Positions 14,666 to 23,032 of a DNA stretch of 46,538 bases are shown in pieces. A program made the translations under genes and the position numbers. Source of the stretch: Thermoplasmata archaeon. Lineage in GTDB: Archaea > Thermoplasmatota > Thermoplasmata > RBG-16-68-12. Under the pieces are notes generated by a model. The model did not search any database. It was not told the DNA's origin and saw only the letters and a program-made list of their open reading frames with translations. The stretch covers positions 1 through 46,538 of the forward strand of contig DASQGG010000032.1 of the NCBI GenBank assembly GCA_035632695.1, written 5' to 3'. Each line of letters opens with the position of its first letter. Position 1 is the stretch's first letter.

Positions 14666-14930
14666 TCGTGTAGCGCGGGTCGGCGCGTCAGGCTCGGATG
14701 TCGTGTCGCGTCGAGGTTGAACTTTCTCACGTCGTTTCGACCGTTCCTATCATAGAACGTGGTCGATAAAAATCCGAGTGTCGTCGGCCGACGTAAGTCG
14801 CCCGCGGCGTTCGCAAACCTATATGTGCGAGCCGTCGGATACCCGCGTCCCGCCCGAGGGGAAATGTGTCTGTGCGCGCCGTTTTCTCCGGGCGATGTGG
14901 CCCCATTCTCGCTGCAGGGGGAGCGAGTCC
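14666..14930. other. Gene-free region upstream of cdc6: candidate replication origin
   Basis: This 265-bp gap is one of the longest in the window and precedes Orc1/Cdc6, where archaeal origins often lie. It holds a dyad, TCGACCGTTC (14737-14746) against GAACGTGGTCGA (14755-14766, with a 2-nt bulge) around CTATCATA; a perfect 12-bp palindrome CGTCGGCCGACG (14782-14793); and an AT-rich run GATAAAAATCC (14765-14775). The cdc6 TATA-like CCTATATG is at about 14818-14825. I did not find a clear match to euryarchaeal origin recognition boxes, so the origin call rests on position and dyads. Confidence 0.4.
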
Positions 14931-16163
14931 ATGGAGGAAAGCATCTTTCAACCGTACCTGAGCACCAAGAGCCTCTTCAAGATGGACCGGGAGATCCTGC
15001 GTCCCGCGTACATTCCCGAGCGCTTGCCCCACCGGGAGGGCTACATCGATCAGCTCGCGCAGATCCTCGCGACCGCGCTCCGCGGCGAGCGGCCCAGCAA
15101 CATCCTGATCTTCGGGAAGACGGGAACCGGGAAGACGGCCGTGGTCAAGTACATCGAGAACGAGTTCCGGAAGGCGGACGCCGCGCGGATGGTCTCCTAC
15201 CTCTACCTGAACTGCGAGATCGTCGACACCCCGTACGCGGTCCTCCAGAGCATTGGGAACCGGTTCATCGAGAACTTCCACCAGCGCATCCCGTTCACGG
15301 GTCTGTCCACGGACCGCGTGTACAACCTGCTCCGGGAGAAGCTCGACGAGGAGAAGCGCGTCGTGATCATCGTCTTGGATGAGATCGACAAGATCATCTC
15401 CAAGAACGGGGACGACCTCCTGTACCAGCTGCTCAAGATCAACGACGATCTCACGAAGGCCCGCGTCTCCCTCATCGGGATCTCGAACGACCTCAAGTTC
15501 ACGGAGTTCCTCGACCCTCGCGTGAAGTCGCGCCTCGCGGACGAGAAGGTCGTCTTCCCGCCGTACAACGCGGAGGAGCTCTACGACATCCTGGCGGAAC
15601 GCGCCCACCTCGCGTTCGAGAACGGGACGGCCCCGGATGCGGTCCTGCACCTGATCGCGGCCCTCGCGGCCTCGGAGCACGGGGACGCGCGCCGGGCCCT
15701 GGACCTGCTCCGTGTGTCCGCGGAGCTCGCGGAGCGCCAGGGCGACGAGCACCTTTCGGACGACCATGTGCAGAAGGCGAAGAGCAAGATCGAGCTGGAC
15801 ACGGTCCTCGAGGCGGTCAAGAGTCTCCCGACGCAGTCCAAACTCATCCTCCTGTGCGTCCTCCTGAATGAGGAGATCGGGAACACGAAGCTGACGACGG
15901 GCGAAGTCTACACGACGTACCGCGAGCTCTGCCGCAAGACCGGGGTCACGCCCCTCACCCAGCGCCGGGTGACGGACCTGATCTCCGAGCTCGACATGCT
16001 CGGCCTCGTCCACGCGCGGGTCAAGAGCTTCGGCCGCGCGGGCCGGACGAAGGAGATCCAGGCCTCCGTGCCCCTGCTCGACGTGAAGAAGGCTCTCGAG
16101 AAGGACGACGTCCTCGCGGAGGCCCGCGGGTACCGGCTCAAGGTCCAGACGACCCTTCTTTAG
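14931..16163 (+). CDS. cdc6: Orc1/Cdc6 replication initiator
   Basis: A 410-residue AAA+ protein of normal length for archaeal Orc1/Cdc6, which binds origins and helps load the MCM helicase. Walker A is IFGKTGTGKTAV (about residues 58-69), Walker B is VIIVLDEIDKII, sensor 1 is IGISNDLKF and sensor 2 is GDARRALDLL. The C-terminal winged helix covers about residues 310-400 (LNEEIGNTKLTTGEVYTTYR; RRVTDLISELDMLGL). The frame is open upstream to 14778, but I take the ATG at 14931, which has GGGGGAG about 7 nt before it and begins the usual N-terminal sequence. The TATA-like element at 14818-14825 implies a 5' leader. PolD DP1 is nearby. The 3' end overlaps the convergent signal peptidase gene by 26 bp. 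Confidence 0.95.
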   Translation: MEESIFQPYLSTKSLFKMDREILRPAYIPERLPHREGYIDQLAQILATALRGERPSNILIFGKTGTGKTAVVKYIENEFRKADAARMVSYLYLNCEIVDTPYAVLQSIGNRFIENFHQRIPFTGLSTDRVYNLLREKLDEEKRVVIIVLDEIDKIISKNGDDLLYQLLKINDDLTKARVSLIGISNDLKFTEFLDPRVKSRLADEKVVFPPYNAEELYDILAERAHLAFENGTAPDAVLHLIAALAASEHGDARRALDLLRVSAELAERQGDEHLSDDHVQKAKSKIELDTVLEAVKSLPTQSKLILLCVLLNEEIGNTKLTTGEVYTTYRELCRKTGVTPLTQRRVTDLISELDMLGLVHARVKSFGRAGRTKEIQASVPLLDVKKALEKDDVLAEARGYRLKVQTTLL

Positions 16164-17127
16164 GCTCGTCCTCCGTGTCCTCGTCGGAGAGGTCCTCGGG
16201 AGGGGCTTCAGGCTCCTCGGGTCGCTCCGGCTTCGCCCTGCGGCGGAGCAGCGGCCGGAGCCTGGGCCACGCATACTTGCCCCATACCCAGCCCAGGGCC
16301 TCCAGGATGAACGGGAGGGCGATCAGGAACGCGATGCTGAGGGCCAGATTGGTCCAGCTGTTCGCGGGGGCCCTGGGATCGCCCCACCCCTGGCAGCAGT
16401 TCGGCGAGGGAGAGAGGAGGAGTTTGATCAGCCCGAACCAGGGGATCTCGCCGCGGGCGTGGCCGATGATGTCCCCCTGGATCGGGAACCAGCCGATATC
16501 GTACGTGGGCGCGTTGTGGTCCCCCATGGTCACGTAGCCGGGGCCACGGAAGAAGAACTGGGCGACGTCCGAGAACACGAACGTGACGTTCAGGTGGCGG
16601 TACCCCATGTCGAAGATCTCGACCGATTCGAGGTGGTACGGCACGTGGGTCGACCGGCCCGCCGCGTCCGTCCCCACCCAGTCCTGAGGCGGGAGGCGGC
16701 CGAGGTCGGGGACGTCCGCGGTGGAGGTTCCGTTCGGGATCACGTAGAGGATGGCCCGATGGATGATCGGGGTATCCTGGGGGCGGTTGAAGAGGCGGAA
16801 GATGATCACGTCCCCGTAGTCCCCGTACGTCGCGTAGCCCGTCGCACGCCCCTGCACGTACGTGACGACGTCGGCGCGGGTCGGGGCCGCCTGCACGAAG
16901 ACGAGGTCGCCCGTGTCGATCACGCCGACGTACGAGGTTGTGGCGCTGTGCTGCATGGAGTCGCTCTCCACGACGACCAGGGGCGGCCAGACGCCCGTGT
17001 ACGCGTAGATGGCCCCGAGGATGACCGCCATGATCAGGACGGCGATCGCGATGTCGCGGACCCAGGACTTCCAGCCGTCCCCGTCCTCCTCCTTCGGCGT
17101 CCGGGGAGCGGGTTCCTCCTTCGGCAT
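16138..17127 (-). CDS. Archaeal-type signal peptidase I (S26B)
   Basis: A 329-residue membrane protease that removes signal peptides on the outer face of the membrane. A charged cytoplasmic N-terminus is followed by a helix (IAIAVLIMAVILGAIYAYTG, about residues 26-45). The catalytic serine lies in VVVESDSMQHS. The second catalytic position is His in TPIIHRAILYVI, as in Sec11/archaeal enzymes, not the Lys of bacterial ones. GYVTMGDHNAPTYD is box E-like. A second helix near residues 258-285 precedes an acidic/proline-rich tail (RPEEPEAPPEDLSDEDTEDE). The length is above that of minimal archaeal enzymes because of inserts and this tail. A TATA-like CTTTATAG (about 17152-17159) lies 29 nt upstream. 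Confidence 0.87.
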   Translation of the reverse strand: MPKEEPAPRTPKEEDGDGWKSWVRDIAIAVLIMAVILGAIYAYTGVWPPLVVVESDSMQHSATTSYVGVIDTGDLVFVQAAPTRADVVTYVQGRATGYATYGDYGDVIIFRLFNRPQDTPIIHRAILYVIPNGTSTADVPDLGRLPPQDWVGTDAAGRSTHVPYHLESVEIFDMGYRHLNVTFVFSDVAQFFFRGPGYVTMGDHNAPTYDIGWFPIQGDIIGHARGEIPWFGLIKLLLSPSPNCCQGWGDPRAPANSWTNLALSIAFLIALPFILEALGWVWGKYAWPRLRPLLRRRAKPERPEEPEAPPEDLSDEDTEDEPKEGSSGP

Positions 17128-17176
17128 GGGTGCGCGCCTAACGTCCTCCCGGCTATAAAGGTCCCTCGGGGCGGCG

Positions 17177-17893
17177 TCAGAGCTCGAAGCGGGAGATGGC
17201 CCTCCGGACCGGATACGCCACGTTGTGGACGCCCACCGTTCCCGAAGGGTCCGCGTACGCGTCGAGCGTCTGCCTGGGCGGGCGCAGCTCCGCGAAGGGA
17301 ATGCCCTTGTGGATGTGCCCGTGGATCACCAGGGTCGGGCGCCGCCGGAGGAGCACGGTCTCGAGGGCCTTGCAGCCGAGCTCCGGGCGCCAGGCCTCCT
17401 TCTCCCCTCCCATGGTGACGAACGTGGGCGGATAGTGCGTCAGCAAGATCCGAGGCTCCTCGCCCGCGAGGAGACGGTCCAGGCTCTCGACCCGCTTGCG
17501 GTACTCCGTCTCCAAGTGGGGCATGTTCTTCCGTTGCCAGTACGTGGGGCGATCCAGGCTCCCGAGGCTCCCGACGATCCGGACACGGGTTCCCGCCGCC
17601 GCGAATTCGGCGGCTTCGTCCTGCAGGAATCGGATGCCCATCGGGCCCGCGTACCGGGAGCTGTACGTGGCTCGGTCGTGATCGTACTCGTTGTTCCCGA
17701 AGACCGCCCAGATCGGGGCGCGCACGCGGGCGCGGATGGCGCCCACCACCTCGCCGAACGCCTCCAGGTCGTTCCGTTCCGTCATGTCCCCGGCCAGGAG
17801 GAAGAGATCCACGTCCCCGAGGCGCGCCAGGTCCTCCCGGAAGGGCGCGAGGTTCTCGTGCCCGTGGATGTCCCCCACGGCGGCGATCCGCAC
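17177..17893 (-). CDS. Calcineurin-like metallophosphoesterase
   Basis: A 238-residue phosphoesterase with the full metal-site set: VGDIHGHENL (D, H), LAGDMTERND (D), FGNNEYD (N, in place of GNHE), LTHYPP (H) and IHGHIH (H, H). The fold suits hydrolysis of phosphodiesters or nucleotides in the cytoplasm; the substrate is unknown. The start is a GTG at 17893. The gene ends about 50 bp from the signal peptidase start and begins about 44 bp downstream of the DP1 stop, all on the minus strand, so it may be cotranscribed with DP1. A weak TATA-like stretch is near 17918-17926. Confidence 0.85.
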   Translation of the reverse strand: MRIAAVGDIHGHENLAPFREDLARLGDVDLFLLAGDMTERNDLEAFGEVVGAIRARVRAPIWAVFGNNEYDHDRATYSSRYAGPMGIRFLQDEAAEFAAAGTRVRIVGSLGSLDRPTYWQRKNMPHLETEYRKRVESLDRLLAGEEPRILLTHYPPTFVTMGGEKEAWRPELGCKALETVLLRRRPTLVIHGHIHKGIPFAELRPPRQTLDAYADPSGTVGVHNVAYPVRRAISRFEL

Positions 17894-17936
17894 GGGCCGG
17901 TCGGAAGGCGCCGCGGGCGATGAAGCTATCCGCGGC

Positions 17937-19445
17937 TCAGAACTCCTTGATCGCCGCCTGTCCCGTGGCCAAGTCCACGATCGGGAGGCGCGCGGGCAGG
18001 GGCTCGATGTTCCTCATCTTCTGGTACGGGGTCTGGGCCTGCCACGTCGAGGCGTTCACGAGGACCACGCCCCGGTACGTGTCGACCCCGACGCTGTGCA
18101 CGTGGCCGGTCGCGAAGATGTCCGGCACGGGGTCGATGATCAGGTGGTCCTCGGCCTCCGGGGCAATGGGCGTCTTGCCGCCGTAGATGGGCGCCATGTG
18201 GCGCATCTTGAGCATCTCCCGCATCGCATCGAGCGGGCGGTGGTAGTTCATCCCCGGGATTGCCGACACGAAGTCGTCCATGGACCGCCCGTGGTAGGCG
18301 AGGACCTTGACCCCGTGCAGGCTCACGAGGCTCGGGTTGCCTGCGAAGATCAGGTTCGAGTCGAACAGCTTCCGGATCGGCTGCGGCAGTGCGGGCTGGG
18401 GCTCCGCGGGTCGCACCGCGTCGTGGTTCCCGGGAATCATGACCACGGTCACGTGATCGGGGAGCTCGGCCATCATCTTCGCGAGCGCCTCGTACTGTCC
18501 GTAGATGTCGTCGATGGCGAGTTCCTCGTCCTGCCGCGGGTACACGCCAATGCCGTCCACGACATCGCCGCCGACGAGCAGGTACCGCAGGGAGCGCGCG
18601 ACCTCGTCGTCGCTCGACATCCAGCGGGTGAACTTGGACCACTTCTCGTCCAGGAAGGTCCGGCTGCCCACGTGCACGTCGGAGATGAAGGCGGCCCGGA
18701 TGTGGTCCGCGATACCGCGGAACGGTTTCACGACGGGGATGTCGGGGCGGACGACGGACTCCGCGATCACGAGTCCGCGGTCGTTCACCTTCCCCACGAT
18801 GCCCACGACCTCGTCCATCACGAACGTCTCGCCGGCTTGGGGGGAGTTCGAGGGGACCAGCACGGAGATGCGGTCCGTGGCGTCCTCGAGCTCCAGGATC
18901 CGGTGCCCGTTCTTCGTGGGCCGGATGTCGGAGACCATGCCGAGGAAGCGCACCTCCCGGGTCGAGCGGCGGGCGCGGGAGATGTCCTGGGCGCCTCCGA
19001 ACTCCCGCCGGGTTCGCAACATCCGCGAGAGGGTTTCGAAGCGGTTCCGGAAGTAGCGGGTGAAGTCCTCCAGCGTGCCCTCGCAGGTGGATCGTCCCGT
19101 GATGTCCCGGAGGATCGCCACATCCGGCGCGTGGTCGCCGCCCACGGCTCCCTGGCGACGGAACGAGGCCGCCACGGGGAGGGACCGCGGAATCACGTCG
19201 GGGGCGAGACTGGCGGGAGGAGGCAAGGACAGGGTCACGGTCGCGGCGCGGCCCGCCGCGGTCCGCCCGATGTCCGCGGCACGGACGATGTCCTGCAGCG
19301 TGATCACGAACGGGACCTCCGTGCAGGAGGCCAAGAAGCGGTCGAGCGGGCCGACCGGGTCCGCCTGCGTGAGCAGGTACTCCACGGCCGCGGGCTCGAG
19401 CAACGTGCCTCGCTTGCTCACAAGCGCCAAAAGCTCTTCCCGCAT
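17937..19445 (-). CDS. polB: D-family DNA polymerase small subunit DP1
   Basis: A 502-residue protein matching the small exonuclease subunit of euryarchaeal PolD. The N-terminal half (helices, then an OB fold around EVRFLGMVSDIRPTKNGHR) precedes a phosphoesterase domain. That domain has intact metal ligands: AAFISDVHVGS, LLVGGDVVDGIG, MIPGNHDAVRP, LAYHGRSMDD and ATGHVHSVGV, so 3'-5' exonuclease activity is expected. The large subunit DP2 is not in the window. I use the ATG at 19445, 29 nt from a TATA-like TTATTTAT (about 19470-19477); an ATG at 19457 is too close to it. Proximity to cdc6 fits a replication cluster. Confidence 0.94.
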   Translation of the reverse strand: MREELLALVSKRGTLLEPAAVEYLLTQADPVGPLDRFLASCTEVPFVITLQDIVRAADIGRTAAGRAATVTLSLPPPASLAPDVIPRSLPVAASFRRQGAVGGDHAPDVAILRDITGRSTCEGTLEDFTRYFRNRFETLSRMLRTRREFGGAQDISRARRSTREVRFLGMVSDIRPTKNGHRILELEDATDRISVLVPSNSPQAGETFVMDEVVGIVGKVNDRGLVIAESVVRPDIPVVKPFRGIADHIRAAFISDVHVGSRTFLDEKWSKFTRWMSSDDEVARSLRYLLVGGDVVDGIGVYPRQDEELAIDDIYGQYEALAKMMAELPDHVTVVMIPGNHDAVRPAEPQPALPQPIRKLFDSNLIFAGNPSLVSLHGVKVLAYHGRSMDDFVSAIPGMNYHRPLDAMREMLKMRHMAPIYGGKTPIAPEAEDHLIIDPVPDIFATGHVHSVGVDTYRGVVLVNASTWQAQTPYQKMRNIEPLPARLPIVDLATGQAAIKEF

Positions 19446-19539
19446 CCGCCCGCACATTGCGACGGGTCGGATAAATAAGGTTCGTCCCGAGCCCCTGGCC
19501 CGTCACGAAAATTATAGCCGTGGCGGAGAATGGGGCAGC

Positions 19540-19944
19540 GTGCTGCGCGTCCGCGTCGAGGCGCCGTGCCGGCCCACGGAGGACCCCGCCAAAGTCCGCC
19601 GCGCGGTCCTGAACCTGTTCCCCGACCTCGTGTTCGGACCCGCGGACGACCGCGTCGTGGGCACGACGAGCTCCCTGGACACCCTGCGCGAGCGTATCCG
19701 CGCCCAGAGGATCCGCGACACGGCGAGGGGGCAGTTCCTCGCGGGCCGGTTCCGGGATCGGACGCGGGTCGCGCTGAGCAAGCAGGCGGCCTTCCGGGGC
19801 GTCGTGAACTTCGCCGTGGGCTCGCCCCTCGGCGAGATCGAGGTCGAGATCGAATCCGAGGACCTCGACGCGGTCATCGACTACGTCGCGGAGAGCACGG
19901 TGCACCGCGAGCTCAGGCCGTCCGGCCGCAGCGAAGGCACGTGA
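19540..19944 (+). CDS. UPF0201 family protein (archaeal, COG1931 type)
   Basis: A 134-residue cytoplasmic protein. VRVEAPCRPTEDPAKVRRAV followed by LNLFPDL is the family's N-terminal signature, and TTSSLDTLRERIRAQRIRDT followed by AR is the conserved helix. A strand-rich stretch (AVGSPLGEIEVEIES) comes later. Members are restricted to archaea and are often noted as possible RNA-associated proteins; no activity is established. The frame is open far upstream inside the DP1 gene, so I take the GTG at 19540, 28 nt after the TATA-like AATTATAG (about 19509-19516). The 3' end overlaps the convergent CPBP gene by 32 bp. I am fairly sure of the family from memory of its pattern. Confidence 0.78.
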   Translation: MLRVRVEAPCRPTEDPAKVRRAVLNLFPDLVFGPADDRVVGTTSSLDTLRERIRAQRIRDTARGQFLAGRFRDRTRVALSKQAAFRGVVNFAVGSPLGEIEVEIESEDLDAVIDYVAESTVHRELRPSGRSEGT

Positions 19945-21985
19945 ACCGCCGGTTCTCGTACTTGGCCTCGACCCATCCGCAGGAGGGGCACTGGAACCGT
20001 ACGGGAGGATAGCCGTAGGGCGCGGGGTGGTACGTGGGGACGTACCCGAAAGGCAGCGGGCCCACGCTCCGCGGGGCCGCGGCCATCGGCGGTGCCTGCC
20101 AGCCCGGAGGCGCGGGCGCGTACCCGGTCGGTGGCGTTGGGGGCGCCGGCTGCACGTAGTACGAGACCTGGGCGCTCCCCGAAGACGGTCCCATCCCGCC
20201 CGTCCCGGGAGGCGGCAGGCCGGGACCCGCCGCGGTCCCGACGGGCTGCCGCACGATTCGGGAACTGAACCGCGCCCAGAGATCCTGGAACTTCTCCCAG
20301 CCGTACAGGACGTACCAGGCGAAGAATCCCGCACCCGCGATGGCGAGCCCGAGGAAGAGCAGGTCGGATACCACGGTGAGGCCGATGCCGCCGACCCCTT
20401 CGAGCGAGAGGGCCAGGGACCCGTCCGTGGCGAAGTGGAGCAGGATGGCCGCCCCGATGCCGTGCCGGACGAACACGTAGCCCATGCCCAGTCCGACGAC
20501 GAACGCGGGGAGCACCTTCCACCATCCCCAGCCCGGCGCGTGCGCGAGCCCGAACAGGAGCGCGCTGGCAAAGACCAGGATCCACGCGGCGAGCTGAGCC
20601 TCCCTCGGCGAGTCCTTGCGCAGCTGGCCCCCCCAGAGATACCGCAGCCCGCCCAGGACGTTCGCGCGGGGCGCGCCCTGCGCGTTCGCGGAGGCCACCC
20701 CGCGGCCCTGCGACCATCGCAGGAGGAACGCGCCGACCGCCATGGGCACGCCGATGAGCAGAGCGCGGAACGCGAGTTCCTCGTACACGGAGGCCGCGGA
20801 ATAGTCGAACAGAAGAACCCACGCGTTCGTGCTCGTCTCCGTGAACGGCGAGGTCGGCGGCGAGCCCGCCGCCGCGAGGATGAGGATCAGGGCGTACTGG
20901 AAGAACATGGTCGCCATCCAGACCTGGGCCACGGCGACCCAGGCGGACATGCTCCGGAGCCGCGTGCCCAGGGCCTCCAGGGGCGCGGTGAAGGTTCGGA
21001 GCGTGAGCTTGCGGTCCCTCCAGGAGTACCAGGCCCCCGCGGCGAGGATCGCGCCCACGATGAACACGAAGTACGCAAGGAACTGGCCGGGGTCTTGGGA
21101 CAGGTAGATGAGGTAGAGGAGCTGGGGCAGCGGCACGGGCAGGTAGAAGTAGAACACCGCGTCCGTCGTCCACGCCATCCGGATGTGATTGACGAACATA
21201 TCCGTGGACCCGCCGTTCGACGACGCGAGGTACGCGACCTTCAGGTAGTACGTGCCCGACCCAGCGATCGCCCCGCTCACGTCGACAGGACCCGTGAAGC
21301 TCCAGGGCGTGGAGGCGTTGACGCCGATCAACGCGGCTGCGTCGCTCACGTTGAGGCCCGTCGGAACGGACTCGACCGCCACGACGAGGCGCCCACGGAG
21401 GGAGGACGCCGCCTGCACCCGATAGCTCACGTTGACCTCCGCCAACCAGGGCGCGGAGCCCGCGAGTCGGACGGATTGGACCCACATCCCGCCGACGTTG
21501 GTGCCCGCGGGGAGCGTCATCTCCAGCGCCCCTCCGGGACTCCCTCCCGTCGCGTTGAACGTCCCCGTGGTGGCCGGGGTGCCCAGGGAGACGAACGTCC
21601 AGTTCGCGCTCCCGGCGCTCAGGTTCTGGTTCACGCTCTCCCCGTGCGCGATCCCCTGGATTCCTGGGGCGACGTACGCGGGGCTCAGGACAAGTCCCGC
21701 AAAATTGAGCGCGATGAAGATGAAGAATCCGACGAGGGAGAGCGTCCACAGGATGGAGAGCACGCTACGGACGCCCGAGGCGGGGGAGCGCACCACGGGC
21801 GTGGGTGCGTACGCCGCCGTCCCCGCGGGCAGGCCGCACCGCGGGCAGAAGTTCCCTTGGTACACGGTTCCGCATCGGGGACAGCGGACCCCGAGGGCCG
21901 GGGCGGGCGGTTGCGGGGCCATCGGGGCGCCGCAGCGCGGGCAGAAGTTCCCCTCGGACACGGCTCCGCAGCGGGGACACGTCAT
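19913..21985 (-). CDS. CPBP-family membrane protease with terminal zinc ribbons
   Basis: A 690-residue multidomain membrane protein. Two zinc ribbons open it (CPRCGAVSEGNFCPRCG and CPRCGTVYQGNFCPRCG), then a helix (SILWTLSLVGFFIFIALNFA, about residues 77-96) and an outside strand-rich domain (about 100-275). Multiple helices carry the CPBP/Abi protease motifs YEELAFRALLIG and LLFGLAHAPGW and a third conserved histidine in ILLHFATDG. A Pro/Tyr-rich linker leads to a third ribbon (CPSCGWVEAKYENRRFTCLR, CGR). CPBP proteins cleave prenylated or other membrane substrates; what this one cleaves is unknown. A TATA-like ATTTAATAG (about 22007-22015) is 27 nt upstream of the ATG. Confidence 0.83.
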   Translation of the reverse strand: MTCPRCGAVSEGNFCPRCGAPMAPQPPAPALGVRCPRCGTVYQGNFCPRCGLPAGTAAYAPTPVVRSPASGVRSVLSILWTLSLVGFFIFIALNFAGLVLSPAYVAPGIQGIAHGESVNQNLSAGSANWTFVSLGTPATTGTFNATGGSPGGALEMTLPAGTNVGGMWVQSVRLAGSAPWLAEVNVSYRVQAASSLRGRLVVAVESVPTGLNVSDAAALIGVNASTPWSFTGPVDVSGAIAGSGTYYLKVAYLASSNGGSTDMFVNHIRMAWTTDAVFYFYLPVPLPQLLYLIYLSQDPGQFLAYFVFIVGAILAAGAWYSWRDRKLTLRTFTAPLEALGTRLRSMSAWVAVAQVWMATMFFQYALILILAAAGSPPTSPFTETSTNAWVLLFDYSAASVYEELAFRALLIGVPMAVGAFLLRWSQGRGVASANAQGAPRANVLGGLRYLWGGQLRKDSPREAQLAAWILVFASALLFGLAHAPGWGWWKVLPAFVVGLGMGYVFVRHGIGAAILLHFATDGSLALSLEGVGGIGLTVVSDLLFLGLAIAGAGFFAWYVLYGWEKFQDLWARFSSRIVRQPVGTAAGPGLPPPGTGGMGPSSGSAQVSYYVQPAPPTPPTGYAPAPPGWQAPPMAAAPRSVGPLPFGYVPTYHPAPYGYPPVRFQCPSCGWVEAKYENRRFTCLRCGRTA

Positions 21986-22102
21986 GGACAGCGAACCGAT
22001 GGGTCGGCCCTATTAAATGATTGGCGGTTCGGGTCGCCGACCGTCGAAGCGCGGCACGGTATCCGGATGACCACGTCTTCTTGCCGGAGAGGCACCGGGA
22101 AC

Positions 22103-22112
22103 GTTTATATGA
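22103..22112 (+). promoter_or_regulatory. TATA box of the 86-residue protein gene
   Basis: GTTTATATG is about 70 nt upstream of the ATG at 22180. This predicts a leader of roughly 45 nt that carries a GGAGGA ribosome binding site at 22168-22173. Confidence 0.5.
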
Positions 22113-22179
22113 CGTCCGACCGTTCCGCGCGTCCTCCCCGCATCCCGGCGGGGTCGCCCTCGGTCACGGAGGACTCGGA

Positions 22180-22440
22180 ATGGATGACGAAGACAGAGGA
22201 AGACGCAATGCGGACGTGAAGTTCGAGACAATACGGGCGGAGAAGATCAACTTCGGCAGGAACAACTTCCTCGAGATCGCCCGGAAGCGGGCGACCACGG
22301 CGGAGGGCACGAACGAGTTCATCTCCGTGTCCCGCGGGTACTACCTGCCGGACAAGACGGAACGGTTCAAGCGGTCCTTGACCATCCCCGACGACGCGGA
22401 GATCCGTGCTTTCGTCGCGGACAAAATCAAATCTCTGTGA
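22180..22440 (+). CDS. Small conserved-looking protein of unknown function
   Basis: An 86-residue, charged, soluble protein. I do not recognise the family. The core reads VKFETIRAEKINFGRNNFLE, then IARKRATTAEGTNEFISVSR, GYYLPDKTERFK and TIPDDAEIRAFVADKI. The regular length and lack of low-complexity sequence support a real gene. Unlike most starts in this window, it has a leader with a clean GGAGGA site 6 nt before the ATG and a TATA box further upstream, so it should be well expressed. It lies divergent from the CPBP protease. A cytoplasmic binding protein is possible, but this is not shown. Confidence 0.75.
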   Translation: MDDEDRGRRNADVKFETIRAEKINFGRNNFLEIARKRATTAEGTNEFISVSRGYYLPDKTERFKRSLTIPDDAEIRAFVADKIKSL

Positions 22441-22516
22441 GCGCCGCACGCCGCGCTCAAGCGCGGGTGACCGCGGCCTTTAAGTCGGGTGAGGCGGATG
22501 GGGCAGAGCCCTCACG

Positions 22517-23029
22517 CTGGGCATTCAGGGGGAGAACATCATCGGCCCGCGCGCAGAGCGGGGGCTCGGCTACGTCGCCCTCGGCTCCGCGGAGGACATC
22601 GTCGCCTTCCAGGAATCTCTGGCCGGCGCTCGCCGCCCCTTTCTGTGGATCACCGAACGCCCGACGGACTCGTTGAGCGATGGCGGGCGTGTGCTGCGCG
22701 TCACCCCCCTGGCTGGCACGGACGACACGGTCGATCCCAAGCGCCTTGGCGATCTCCGCGCCGCCGCGGCCGCCTTCGTGGCCGAGCACGGCTCGGGGTG
22801 GGTCCTCCTCGACTGCCTCGGATACCTCGTCCTGCACAACGGAGCCGAGCGGGTCGAGCGCGCGCTCGCGGATCTCCACGACGAGGTCACACTCGCGGGT
22901 GGCTTCCTGGTTGTGTTCGTCGACGCCCGCGCGGCGAATCCTCGGCTCGTGGCGTGGCTCGAGCGCGAACTCGATCCCCTCCCCGCACACGCGATTGCCG
23001 CCGGGGAAGCCGATCTTCTGTCGACGTGA
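22517..23029 (+). CDS. DUF835 domain protein, start codon unclear
   Basis: The open frame from 22493 to 23029 encodes a complete DUF835-like domain: GYVALGSAEDIVAFQESL, RPFLWITERPTDSL, GSGWVLLDCLGYLVLHNGAE, LADLHDEVTLAGGFLVVFVD and RLVAWLEREL. DUF835 usually sits at the C-terminus of archaeal signalling proteins; here it stands alone. No ATG, GTG or TTG occurs in frame before 22673, and a TTG there would delete a third of the domain. An ATG at 22498 is in another frame. The coordinate given (CTG at 22517) is only a placeholder. A GGGGGAG site at 22528-22534 followed by two ATC codons is a further option. A one-base indel near 22500-22530 would also explain it. Confidence 0.65.
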   Translation: MGIQGENIIGPRAERGLGYVALGSAEDIVAFQESLAGARRPFLWITERPTDSLSDGGRVLRVTPLAGTDDTVDPKRLGDLRAAAAAFVAEHGSGWVLLDCLGYLVLHNGAERVERALADLHDEVTLAGGFLVVFVDARAANPRLVAWLERELDPLPAHAIAAGEADLLST

Positions 23030-23032
23030 GGC

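Noticed and set aside
15195-15215. Fourth palindrome copy (TACCTCTACCTG)
   Set aside because: Only one arm matches; it is coding sequence for Tyr-Leu-Tyr-Leu inside cdc6.
19455-19457. Upstream ATG start for DP1
   Set aside because: It is only about 17 nt from the TATA-like element, whereas 19445 is 29 nt away.
17926-20571. An 881-codon minus-strand frame across DP1, UPF0201 and the CPBP gene
   Set aside because: It crosses three well-supported genes, is Arg/Pro/Gly-rich and shows no motif.
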